Shown piece after piece: positions 31,978 through 40,472 of a stretch of 64,000 bases of DNA. The stretch spans positions 218,233 through 282,232 of the forward strand of contig NZ_FPKW01000005.1 of the NCBI RefSeq assembly GCF_900114875.1, written 5' to 3'. Below the pieces are notes generated by a model, which saw only the letters and a list, made by a program, of their open reading frames with translations, did no database searches and was not told the DNA's origin. A program made the position numbers and the translations under genes. Position 1 is the stretch's first letter; every line of letters starts with the position of its first letter. Origin of the DNA: Chryseobacterium limigenitum. GTDB taxonomy: Bacteria > Bacteroidota > Bacteroidia > Flavobacteriales > Weeksellaceae.

Positions 31978-32412
31978 TTAGCAAAATGCTATTTTGTCAA
32001 CTCTGCCTTGGTGTCTGCCACCTTCAAAATCTGTAGAAAGAAATTTATTTACTATTTCTATAGCTACTTCTTTTGATATAAATCTTGCAGGAATTGAAAT
32101 CATATTCGCATCATTATGCTGTCTTGCCAAACTTGCAATTTCGGGCATCCAACAAAGAGCGCAACGAATTTTCTGATGTTTGTTCGCCGTGATCTGAACA
32201 CCGTTTCCGCTTCCGCATAGAAGAATACCCAGCTCGTTTTCTCCATTTTCAACAGAGGTCGCTGCAGGGTGTACAAAGTCAGGATAATCCACACTGTCTG
32301 TGGAAAACGTTCCAAAATCCTGAACATCAAAGTTTTCTGATAAATAGTTCTTAACAATCTCCTTATACTCGAAGCCAGCGTGGTCTGCAGCAATAGCAAT
32401 TTTTCTTTTCAT
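31978..32412 (-). CDS. rpiB: Ribose-5-phosphate isomerase B
   Basis: A 144-residue RpiB/LacAB-type isomerase interconverting ribulose- and ribose-5-phosphate. The start at 32412 gives MKRKIAIAADHAGFEYK with the usual N terminus; the open frame continues upstream but that part has no family similarity. DHAG, LLCGSGNG (phosphate loop) and NDANMISIPARF are present. It diverges from pgk across a gap rich in DnaA-box-like sequences. Confidence 0.96.
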   Translation of the reverse strand: MKRKIAIAADHAGFEYKEIVKNYLSENFDVQDFGTFSTDSVDYPDFVHPAATSVENGENELGILLCGSGNGVQITANKHQKIRCALCWMPEIASLARQHNDANMISIPARFISKEVAIEIVNKFLSTDFEGGRHQGRVDKIAFC

Positions 32413-32464
32413 AATTTTTGAATTAAACTTTTTTAGACATATTTCCACACAAATGTAAGTATAA

Positions 32465-32796
32465 TGTGGATAACTCTTGAATTTTTGGGGATTAATTGTG
32501 AAAAGGCTTGTGGGTAAGTGTTGAAAAAACATCTGAAGTAAATGTTTCGTAACATTAAAAAAAGTCGTAATGAAAATTGGCTCCAAAAATTTTAACACTT
32601 TTTTTCAAAAAGTTTACTCAGAGATTTCTTCAACTTTTCCATAAATCAGTTATTAATAATCGGAATTGGGGAAAAGTTATCCATATTTGTTAGTAACGAA
32701 TCGAAAAATCAGATTTACAATAGATTATAATGTAAATAAAATGTTAGTAGCGTAAAAATTAAGTGTTATAAAGTATTTCAAAAAAACTTATCCCCT
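32465..32796. other. Cluster of DnaA-box-like sequences in the rpiB-pgk gap
   Basis: Perfect box TGTGGATAA (32465-32473, reverse of TTATCCACA); one-mismatch boxes TGTGGGTAA (32509-32517) and TTATCCATA (32677-32685); a weaker TTATCCCCT (32788-32796). The 556-bp gap is very AT-rich and flanked by genes transcribed away from it. Candidate origin or DnaA-binding region, unproven. Confidence 0.45.
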
Positions 32797-32935
32797 AAAC
32801 TAACAACACTCAACAACAACTATCATTCTTTTTTTTATAAAGAAGAAAATATTGTTGATAGGTGAGTGATGGTTCTGCGAATAACTTTTCTGAAAACTTT
32901 TGTCCGGTTGGAGCTTTTCAAAAATTTTAAAATCT

Positions 32936-32943
32936 TACATTTG
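32936..32943 (+). promoter_or_regulatory. -7 box of pgk
   Basis: TACATTTG, 25 bp before the ATG. A TTG lies at 32908-32910, with a 25-bp spacer, slightly long. Confidence 0.5.
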
Positions 32944-32968
32944 TGAAACGAAAATTCAAAAGAAATTT

Positions 32969-34159
32969 ATGAAAACAATCAACGATTTCAATTTTAAAGA
33001 TAAGAAGGCTCTGGTAAGGGTAGATTTTAATGTTCCGCAGGATGATCAGCTTAAAGTTACAGACAATACGAGGATCGTAGCTGTAAAACCTACAGTTGAG
33101 AAAATTCTTAGCGACGGAGGTTCTGTAATTTTGATGACACACCTCGGAAGACCCAAAGGTGAAGTTAAAGATGAGTTTTCTCTAAAACATATTCTTAACG
33201 AAGTCTCTACTGTACTTGGCAGAGAAGTAAAATTTGTGGAAGAGTCTATTGGAGAGAAAGCTAAGCAGGCTGCTGCAGATCTTAAACCGGGGGAAATCTT
33301 ATTGTTGGAGAATCTACGTTTTCATAATGAAGAAGAAAAAGGTGATGAAGGTTTTGCAGAGCAACTTTCTAAGTTGGGAGATGCGTATGTGAATGATGCT
33401 TTTGGTACTGCGCACAGAGCTCATGCTTCTACAGCTGTCATAGCAAACTATTTTTCTTCAACTAAATTCTTCGGTTTATTAATGGCTAATGAACTAAAAG
33501 CTATAGATAAAGTTTTAAAAAGTGGTGAAAAGCCTGTTACAGCTATACTTGGTGGATCAAAGGTTTCAACTAAAATTACCATTATAGAAAATATTCTTCC
33601 CGCAATTGATAATTTGATCATTGGAGGAGGAATGGCATTTACTTTTATTAAGGCTCTTGGAGGTAAAATCGGAACTTCTTTGGTTGAGGAAGATAAATTA
33701 CCTCTTGCTCTAGAAATTTTAGGAAAAGCTAAAGAGCATAATGTAAAAGTATATCTTCCGTCTGATACGATCATTGCTGAAAGTTTCAGTAACGATGCAG
33801 AAAGAAAAGAAGTTGATATTTACGAAATTCCTGAAGGATGGATGGGATTGGATGCAGGACCAAAATCCAGAGATCAGTTCAATGATGTTCTTTTAAACTC
33901 AAGAACAATTTTATGGAATGGCCCGATCGGAGTTTTTGAAATGTCAAACTTCTCTGCAGGAACTGTAGCTCTTGGAGATAGTATTGCTGAAGCTACAAAA
34001 CTTGGAGCTTTCTCCTTAGTTGGAGGAGGAGACAGTGTTGCTTTTGTAAAACAATTCGGTTATGCAGATAAAGTAAGCTATGTTTCTACCGGAGGTGGAG
34101 CAATGCTTGAAAGTTTGGAAGGCTTGGAACTTCCTGGTGTTGCTACGATAAATAATTAA
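32969..34159 (+). CDS. pgk: Phosphoglycerate kinase
   Basis: Glycolytic enzyme of 396 residues transferring phosphate from 1,3-bisphosphoglycerate to ADP. The start at 32969 ([13 protein letters not shown]) is chosen; upstream frame sequence lies before the promoter. Family blocks are [43 protein letters not shown] and the C-terminal [25 protein letters not shown]. Monocistronic with a terminator at 34181. Confidence 0.98.
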   Translation: MKTINDFNFKDKKALVRVDFNVPQDDQLKVTDNTRIVAVKPTVEKILSDGGSVILMTHLGRPKGEVKDEFSLKHILNEVSTVLGREVKFVEESIGEKAKQAAADLKPGEILLLENLRFHNEEEKGDEGFAEQLSKLGDAYVNDAFGTAHRAHASTAVIANYFSSTKFFGLLMANELKAIDKVLKSGEKPVTAILGGSKVSTKITIIENILPAIDNLIIGGGMAFTFIKALGGKIGTSLVEEDKLPLALEILGKAKEHNVKVYLPSDTIIAESFSNDAERKEVDIYEIPEGWMGLDAGPKSRDQFNDVLLNSRTILWNGPIGVFEMSNFSAGTVALGDSIAEATKLGAFSLVGGGDSVAFVKQFGYADKVSYVSTGGGAMLESLEGLELPGVATINN

Positions 34160-34180
34160 AAATTAAAAAAAATATATTTT

Positions 34181-34209
34181 AAAGTCTGCTGAATGTATCG
34201 GCAGACTTT
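34181..34209 (+). terminator. Terminator of pgk
   Basis: AAAGTCTGC/GCAGACTTT with an 11-nt loop and a T run. Confidence 0.85.
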
Positions 34210-34761
34210 TTTGTTTTCTCGAAATTCTTAAAAATTGGAGTTTTATAAAAATGACAAAAAATTGGCTTTCAGAATTATAGTTTAAATTTACAAACTAGAA
34301 TCTTTAAGGTATTTGGACATTATTTTAAATTAAGTCTTAAAAACATATGTTTTTGAAAGAATTTACTTTTTTGAAACTTACTTTTTCTCTTTCCAAGTGG
34401 ATTTCTGTCCAAGTTGTTCTTCCCTAGAAATTATAATTTAAATTTTATTTTCCTAGATGTAATTCTTACGGAAGAGTAGAGTGGAGTGTGATTGAGAATT
34501 ATTGGATAAAATATTTTGACTGCACTCTAAATTTGAATGCTCAAACTAAGGGTGTAGGCTAAATTTTTACAGAATTCTATTTTAAGGTACTATGAAATTT
34601 TATTTTTTAATTGTCTAATTCTTTAAAATTTAAATTCATTTATAGGGTTACTAATATTTTACCAACAATTTTAATTGAAATAATTGGAATTTTCCAAGAT
34701 TTTCTCTTTTCAAAAAAATTTCAGAGAAAAATTTCAGAGTAGGAGAGGAGCTGTAAAAATA
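34210..34761. other. Gene-free AT-rich stretch
   Basis: About 550 bp without an ORF, tRNA-like structure or clear repeat. Sequence is AT-rich with a slightly G-richer patch near 34470-34500. I see nothing I can name; it may be decayed DNA or hold an unrecognised small RNA. Confidence 0.5.
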
Positions 34762-34788
34762 AAAACTCAGGAAAATATCCTGAGTTTT
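34762..34788. terminator. Bidirectional-looking terminator
   Basis: AAAACTCAGGA/TCCTGAGTTTT, 5-nt loop, followed by T-rich sequence on the plus strand. It lies 60 bp beyond the methyltransferase stop; what it terminates on the plus strand is not evident. Confidence 0.7.
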
Positions 34789-34848
34789 GCTTTTTTTAAT
34801 CGAAATTGATGAAAATTGACCTCTATAAACACCTTAAAAATCGATTTT

Positions 34849-35670
34849 CTACTTTTTTTCGATAATGTATATCAAACTTGAAAATTCGTTAGAAAAAAGT
34901 GCTTTTACGTTGGAAATCGTTCCGTAGATGGTTGCTTTTAGCCAAAAAAGAGGTGATTTCTTATATTTTTCGCTCAACATAGAGATGTAATAAGAATCTA
35001 AAACCAAAGGTTTTATTTTTCTCATTTTCCAGTTGGGTTTCTTTGAAATTAAATTTTCCATTCCGGTTTTTGAAAAATGATAGATGTGTCTCGGTACATC
35101 ATACGCTGCCCAATATTCTTTATAATGTTTCGCATCGTAAGAAGTAGGGTTGGGAACTGCGATAATTAATAATCCTTTTTCTTTTAATTTTTTATTAAAG
35201 ATCTCCAGCATTTCATCCTGATTTTCCACGTGCTCGAATACATGCCATAAAGTAATTGCATCTAAACTTCCATCTTCAATAAGATTAATATTATCTAAAA
35301 TTTTAGCCTTTGAAATTTTACTTTGAGCAGCTTTTCTGGCATCTGCATCCGGTTCAAAACCTAGAGTTTCAAAATCATTTTCTATATATTTTACAAATTC
35401 TCCTGCGCCGCATCCATAGTCTAATACTTTAGAACCTTTATTAATTCTATCAATAAGGATCGTTTTTTTATATTGCAGATTGAAAGATTGTAGAAATTTA
35501 TATAGCTTTTCTTTTAAAGTTCCGGAATCCTGATGGTGAGAAATATAGTCTTCACTTTCATAATATTTTGAAATATTAGATGGAATAGGGGAGGTCTTGA
35601 AGACTCCTTTTGTTTCTGTTTCTTTAATTTCAAATACTTCCTGAGAAAGAAAATGATCTTTAATTTTCAT
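34849..35670 (-). CDS. Class I SAM-dependent methyltransferase
   Basis: A 273-residue methyltransferase of the Methyltransf_23 type. SAM-binding motif VLDYGCGAGEFVKYIE lies near 93-108, then the motif II acidic residue in LGFEPDA, and ITLWHVFEHVENQDEML, typical of UbiE/SAM-type enzymes acting on small molecules, lipids or sugars. Located between the 34.2-34.8 kb gap and parS plus mnmG. Substrate unknown. Confidence 0.88.
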   Translation of the reverse strand: MKIKDHFLSQEVFEIKETETKGVFKTSPIPSNISKYYESEDYISHHQDSGTLKEKLYKFLQSFNLQYKKTILIDRINKGSKVLDYGCGAGEFVKYIENDFETLGFEPDADARKAAQSKISKAKILDNINLIEDGSLDAITLWHVFEHVENQDEMLEIFNKKLKEKGLLIIAVPNPTSYDAKHYKEYWAAYDVPRHIYHFSKTGMENLISKKPNWKMRKIKPLVLDSYYISMLSEKYKKSPLFWLKATIYGTISNVKALFSNEFSSLIYIIEKK

Positions 35671-35759
35671 TTAAATAACTTCTTTTAAATTAAAAATTAA
35701 GATATTTTAAAGCTAAAATGAGCTCATCAATATCTTAATTTTTGCTTGTATTTTATAAA

Positions 35760-35775
35760 TGTTTCACGTGAAACA
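35760..35775. promoter_or_regulatory. parS site (ParB binding), copy 1
   Basis: TGTTTCACGTGAAACA, a perfect 16-bp palindrome that matches the bacterial parS consensus (flanking A/T extends the symmetry to 22 bp). It lies 9 bp beyond the mnmG stop, between the methyltransferase and mnmG. Confidence 0.85.
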
Positions 35776-35783
35776 TTTCTTGA

Positions 35784-37646
35784 TTATCGTCCTAAATAGA
35801 CCATTAAAACATTGACATCAGCAGGTGATACTCCGCTAATTCTTCCTGCCTGAGCAAGAGTTTTTGGTCTTACCTTGGTCATTTTTTGTTTTGCTTCTGC
35901 AGAAAGGCTTGATATTTTTATGTAATCAAAGTCTTCAGGAATCTTTACATTTTCCAAACGATTGAGCTTGGCAACGTTCTCTTTTTCCTTTTCTATATAG
36001 CCTTTATACTTGATATTTACCTCTGCCTGCTCTCTTACTTCATCATCAAATTGAGACGTAAATTCTTTAATAACATCAATATTATCCAGTTTTTCTAATG
36101 TAATATTAGGTCTTGTAAGGAATTGAGCAGCTCTGTAAGCTTGGTCTACAGGGTTGCTTTCTATGCTTTCTAGGATAGGATTTATAATGCCAGGCTTTAA
36201 AGAAGTTTCTCGTAAAAAGGCTTCAAGTTGCTCACTTTTAGCTATTTTCTCATTAACTCTTATTAATCTGTCTTCTTTCGCAAGACCTAGTTTATATGCC
36301 TTTTCAGTTAGTCTGATATCTGCATTATCCTGTCTTAAAAGAAGTCTGTATTCAGCTCTTGAAGTGAACATTCTGTAAGGTTCTTCTGTCCCTTTTGTGA
36401 TCAAATCATCGATTAAAACACCGATATAAGCCTCATCTCTGTTAAGAATGAAGTCTTCCTTATCATGTACTTTGTTGTGAGCATTTATGCCTGCAATTAA
36501 GCCTTGACCGGCGGCTTCTTCATAGCCTGTAGTACCGTTGATCTGACCTGCAAAGTATAAATTTTCTACCAGTTTTGTTTCTAAAGTATGCTTTAATTGA
36601 GTAGGAGGGAAGTAATCATATTCAATAGCATAGCCCGGACGGAATACTTTTACATTCTCAAATCCCGGAATATGTTTCATTGCTTTGATCTGTACATCTT
36701 CGGGAAGAGAAGAACTAAATCCGTTTACATAGATCTCAACCGTTCTCCAACCTTCAGGTTCTACGAATAGCTGATGTCTTGTTCTCTCTGCAAAACGGTT
36801 GATCTTATCTTCAATACTTGGACAATATCTTGGTCCTAAACTCTGAATTGTACCATTGAACATTGGGCTTCTGTCGAAACCTTCACGTAAAATTTCATGT
36901 ACCTTTTCGTTGGTATAAACGATATGACAACTTAATTGTTTGGTTAACTTAGGGGTATCTAAATAGCTGAATTTTTGTGGATTTTCATCTCCTTTTTGTT
37001 CTTCCATTTTGGAATAATCTAAGCTTCTTCCGTCTACGCGGGGTGGGGTACCGGTCTTCATCCTTCCGGCTTCGAAACCTAAAGAAACCAATTGTTCTGT
37101 GATTCCAAAAGCTCTTGGTTCACCCATTCTTCCTCCGCCTAATTGCTTATCTCCAACATGGATTAATCCGTTAAGAAATGTACCGTTTGTTAGAACGACT
37201 GATTTGGATTTTATCTCAATTCCTAATGAAGTTACAACTCCAACAGCTCTGCCATTTTCAATAATTAAGCTCTTAACCATATCCTGAAAGAAATCAAGAT
37301 TAGGTGTATTTTCTAATGCTAAACGCCATTCTTCTGCGAAAAGCATTCTGTCATTCTGTGTTCTGGGGGACCACATTGCAGGACCTTTTGACAGGTTAAG
37401 CATTTTGAACTGGATAGCAGATTTGTCTGCTATAATTCCTGAATAACCTCCCATTGCATCGATCTCTCTTACGATCTGTCCTTTTGCAATACCTCCCATT
37501 GCAGGGTTGCAACTCATTTGTCCTATCGTCTGCATGTTCATTGTAACAAGCAGAGTTTTGGAACCTAAGTTGGCTGCTGCAGCTGCTGCTTCACATCCTG
37601 CGTGACCGGCACCAACTACGATTACATCGTATATTTCTGATATCAT
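35784..37646 (-). CDS. mnmG: tRNA uridine 5-carboxymethylaminomethyl modification protein MnmG (GidA)
   Basis: FAD-dependent enzyme of 620 residues that, with MnmE, installs the cmnm5 group at U34 of tRNAs. The FAD motif is [16 protein letters not shown] at the N terminus, with two nearby Cys/Gly-rich family blocks ([13 protein letters not shown]) and [11 protein letters not shown]. The C-terminal helical domain binds MnmE. It is bracketed by two parS sites; mnmG neighbours oriC in several bacteria. Confidence 0.97.
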   Translation of the reverse strand: MISEIYDVIVVGAGHAGCEAAAAAANLGSKTLLVTMNMQTIGQMSCNPAMGGIAKGQIVREIDAMGGYSGIIADKSAIQFKMLNLSKGPAMWSPRTQNDRMLFAEEWRLALENTPNLDFFQDMVKSLIIENGRAVGVVTSLGIEIKSKSVVLTNGTFLNGLIHVGDKQLGGGRMGEPRAFGITEQLVSLGFEAGRMKTGTPPRVDGRSLDYSKMEEQKGDENPQKFSYLDTPKLTKQLSCHIVYTNEKVHEILREGFDRSPMFNGTIQSLGPRYCPSIEDKINRFAERTRHQLFVEPEGWRTVEIYVNGFSSSLPEDVQIKAMKHIPGFENVKVFRPGYAIEYDYFPPTQLKHTLETKLVENLYFAGQINGTTGYEEAAGQGLIAGINAHNKVHDKEDFILNRDEAYIGVLIDDLITKGTEEPYRMFTSRAEYRLLLRQDNADIRLTEKAYKLGLAKEDRLIRVNEKIAKSEQLEAFLRETSLKPGIINPILESIESNPVDQAYRAAQFLTRPNITLEKLDNIDVIKEFTSQFDDEVREQAEVNIKYKGYIEKEKENVAKLNRLENVKIPEDFDYIKISSLSAEAKQKMTKVRPKTLAQAGRISGVSPADVNVLMVYLGR

Positions 37647-37692
37647 TTTATATTGCTTGTTTTAAGCCTTAAATTTTAATCTTTTTTATAAA

Positions 37693-37708
37693 TGTTCCAC
37701 GTGAAACA
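37693..37708. promoter_or_regulatory. parS site (ParB binding), copy 2
   Basis: TGTTCCACGTGAAACA, the classical parS sequence, 46 bp upstream of the mnmG start. The rest of the 255-bp gap to ybeY shows no other signal. Confidence 0.85.
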
Positions 37709-37901
37709 TAGTTTCAGGATAAGGTCTAAAAGAGCCTTTATCTTGTGTTATATAGCCCCGATTGCAGCATTTGTTTGAGCTCTTTTTTCTTTGAAAAAGA
37801 AAAAAAGCGAGTGCGGAAAGCGGGAATAAGCTTCTAAAAAATTAAGATATTGAGAGATTGTGAAATTAAGTAATTCCTGAATCTCTTGATTTCTAAATCT
37901 G

Positions 37902-38309
37902 TTAAGAATACTTTGCTAAATAAAAATCTTCTTTACTTCGCATTAACTGTTCTTCTTCCTCAGTTTTGTCTTTATATCCTGAAAGGTGAAGAATGCCGTG
38001 AGCCAAAACTCTTCGAAGCTCTTCTTCGTATTCTTTGGATAGAGTGGAAGCGTTGTCTGAAATGCGCTGCAAAGATACGAAAATCTCTCCGCTTATTGTT
38101 TTGCCTTTCACGTAATCGAAAGTGATGATATCTGTATAGTAATCATGCAGTAAATAATCCTGATTTACTTTTAATAAATACTCGTCATCACAGAAGATAT
38201 AATTAATATCGCCAAGCTTTTTTCCTTCTGAAAGAATAATATCTTCCAGCCATTTTGTGTAGTCTGTACTTACAGATTCTTGTAAGTTTTCGTAAAAGAA
38301 TTGTATCAT
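37902..38309 (-). CDS. ybeY: Endoribonuclease YbeY
   Basis: Single-strand-specific zinc RNase of 135 residues acting in 16S rRNA maturation and ribosome quality control. The metal motif reads HGILHLSGYKD: the first two histidines are present but the third ligand position, normally His in GYDH, is Asp in this lineage's form. Family block ITFDYVKGKTISGEI precedes it. The next gene upstream (the patatin gene) ends 4 bp before its start. Confidence 0.92.
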   Translation of the reverse strand: MIQFFYENLQESVSTDYTKWLEDIILSEGKKLGDINYIFCDDEYLLKVNQDYLLHDYYTDIITFDYVKGKTISGEIFVSLQRISDNASTLSKEYEEELRRVLAHGILHLSGYKDKTEEEEQLMRSKEDFYLAKYS

Positions 38310-38313
38310 TGTT

Positions 38314-40470
38314 TTAAAACCAGTGTCCTAAAATAACACTGAATATACCTTTTTGATTATTTTTAAGTGAGTGGCTGAAATTAAGCCTTATTTGTCCGAA
38401 TGGAGATTTATATCCTGCGGAAACTCCCAGAGAACTGTAATTAAGTTTTACGGCATCTTCAAAAGTTATATCGTCGGAAAGATTTGCGAAAGAAAAATTA
38501 CCGCTGAAAAAATAGTTCTTGTTGAATTTAAACTGAAGATCATTTGAAACCAGCACAACATTATTAGAATTAAGCTGTGCGAAGTAGAAGCCTCCAAAGC
38601 TTTTGAAGTTAACCATATTTTGTTCGAAAATTCCTCCCAATCTGTATTGATAGAACTGAGGAAGATTTTCTCCAAGAGTAACTCCACCATAAAGATTCAA
38701 ACGATAAGAGAATTGTTTTGTAAGAGGAATATTAATTCTGATATCAGCTTTTATCTGAACCAGTCTTTTCTCTACTTCTGATTTCATTAAATCAATTACC
38801 TTTCCTTCTGCAGAAATATAGATTCCTTTTGTTGGAAAATCTTTGTCGTTTTGAGTATCGCTTTTTAAAAACACGTAAGGGTTTAAAAAACGGCTTATTC
38901 TTTTATTTGTACCATTGGCTTCAGCGTCGAAATAATCATGGCTAATACCGCCTCCAATAGCAAATTTGTCTCTCCATACAGATTGTATGTAGGCTTCATT
39001 TCTTAACCATTCCCATTTGTCTATATTGTAATTATCTACGTTTTTCAGATCAAAACTCATTCCTGAAGAATAAAGTCCGAATCCCGGAATATATCCGTTA
39101 TCTATAAAGTAGTTTAAATAGTATCTTGGTTTGTCTCCTACCACAACATCTAAAGAAAGATTTGAATTTTTAAAGAGGAGACGTTTGGCAGAATAATTTA
39201 AGAGCAATCCTGTTTTGAAAATTTCATCATAATGAAGACCGAATTTTACAAAGTGTCTTGCATCATCTTCTGTTACATAAAGTTTGAGATAGCTTGCATC
39301 GTTTTCCGAAATGATATCGTAATTAATAAATTTGTAATTGTTTGTGGCTACAAGTTTATCTATTTTTTTATTAATGCTTCCATAGGTTTGGAGAGAGGGG
39401 AGGCGTAGCCCCATTTTTCCTAAAACATAATTTTTTCCGAAAATTCTTCCTCCGTCTATGGCAATACTATCGATTTTGTAGACGTTCGAGTAAATAGGAT
39501 TTACGCGTTGTCTCAGTCTGTCGAAGGACCGCTTGGGAAGCTTATCTAATATTTCTGTATATTTTAAACCTTCCACATAACCGCTATCGAGAATTTTTTT
39601 CTTTTCGTCGTAGCTTGTGGCAGTCATGCCTTTTAGATTGGGTTTAATATTGATATCTGTGTATTTGTATTGACGTTTGGTATCTTTATGGATATTCATG
39701 TCAATTACCTGATTTAGGATCGCTATAATGCTGTTTAAATCCTCCCTTGTGGATAGATCCTGGTTAAGGTCCACACCGATGACGATATCGATTCCTTTGT
39801 CCTTTAACGGCTTTGAAGGATAGTTTACCGTCATGGCTCCGTCAATGTAAATACTATCACCAATTTTTACGGGATCCATTAAAGATGGAAACGCAGAACT
39901 CGCCATGATTGACTGTACCAAATCTCCTTTCTCGAAGATCTGCATATTTCCGCTTTCAAGGTTTGTGGCAACGCACATGAAAGGAATCGGAAGTTTTGAA
40001 AAATCATCAATCGTAGAAACATTTTTGAAAAGCTCTTTCAGTAAATAAACATTTTTCTGTCCTGAGCTTATGGAAGAGGGAAGTGTAATTTTTCCGTTTT
40101 TTAAAGGAATTGATAAAAGATATTTATCTACCGATTTATTGAAGAAGGTGCTTTCCTGTCTGGATTTCGGATCCATGATTAAAGAATAGAAATCTGTATC
40201 CATTACAATTTTCTCAATTTCCTTTCCGGAATATCCTGAAGCGTACAAACCTCCTACGATTGCACCCATACTGGTTCCGGCAATATAATCGACTTTTACT
40301 CCTAAAGAATCCAATACTTTAAGTACCCCGACATGAGAAAAACCTTTGGCACCTCCACCGGCAAGGGAAAGTCCTATTCTTGGGTTTTTAGGAATCACTA
40401 AATTCTTTTTTACCTGAGATTGTATCAAAAGTAATTGGAATACAAATAAGAGAATCAGGAGTTTTCTCAT
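38314..40470 (-). CDS. Patatin-like phospholipase with outer-membrane barrel
   Basis: A 718-residue secreted protein, start at 40470 (MRKLLILLFVFQLLLIQSQ, a signal peptide). The N-terminal patatin domain has the oxyanion hole GGGAKGFSHVGV, the nucleophile GTSMG, and DGA (near 250) for the Ser-Asp dyad. It is followed by a POTRA-like segment and a C-terminal beta-barrel ending in Phe (GHWF). This is the PlpD/type Vd autotransporter-like layout. A longer reading frame upstream lies within the murF-alr gene and is not part of it. It starts 2 bp after the murF-alr stop. Confidence 0.9.
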   Translation of the reverse strand: MRKLLILLFVFQLLLIQSQVKKNLVIPKNPRIGLSLAGGGAKGFSHVGVLKVLDSLGVKVDYIAGTSMGAIVGGLYASGYSGKEIEKIVMDTDFYSLIMDPKSRQESTFFNKSVDKYLLSIPLKNGKITLPSSISSGQKNVYLLKELFKNVSTIDDFSKLPIPFMCVATNLESGNMQIFEKGDLVQSIMASSAFPSLMDPVKIGDSIYIDGAMTVNYPSKPLKDKGIDIVIGVDLNQDLSTREDLNSIIAILNQVIDMNIHKDTKRQYKYTDINIKPNLKGMTATSYDEKKKILDSGYVEGLKYTEILDKLPKRSFDRLRQRVNPIYSNVYKIDSIAIDGGRIFGKNYVLGKMGLRLPSLQTYGSINKKIDKLVATNNYKFINYDIISENDASYLKLYVTEDDARHFVKFGLHYDEIFKTGLLLNYSAKRLLFKNSNLSLDVVVGDKPRYYLNYFIDNGYIPGFGLYSSGMSFDLKNVDNYNIDKWEWLRNEAYIQSVWRDKFAIGGGISHDYFDAEANGTNKRISRFLNPYVFLKSDTQNDKDFPTKGIYISAEGKVIDLMKSEVEKRLVQIKADIRINIPLTKQFSYRLNLYGGVTLGENLPQFYQYRLGGIFEQNMVNFKSFGGFYFAQLNSNNVVLVSNDLQFKFNKNYFFSGNFSFANLSDDITFEDAVKLNYSSLGVSAGYKSPFGQIRLNFSHSLKNNQKGIFSVILGHWF

Positions 40471-40472
40471 AA

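Noticed and set aside
32413..32598. N-terminal extension of rpiB (frame open up to 32598)
   Set aside because: The extension has no family similarity and enters the DnaA-box region; the ATG at 32412 gives the normal N terminus.
35225..35240. A third parS at TTTCCACGTGCTCGAA inside the methyltransferase gene
   Set aside because: Only the left half and the CACGTG core match; the right half does not.
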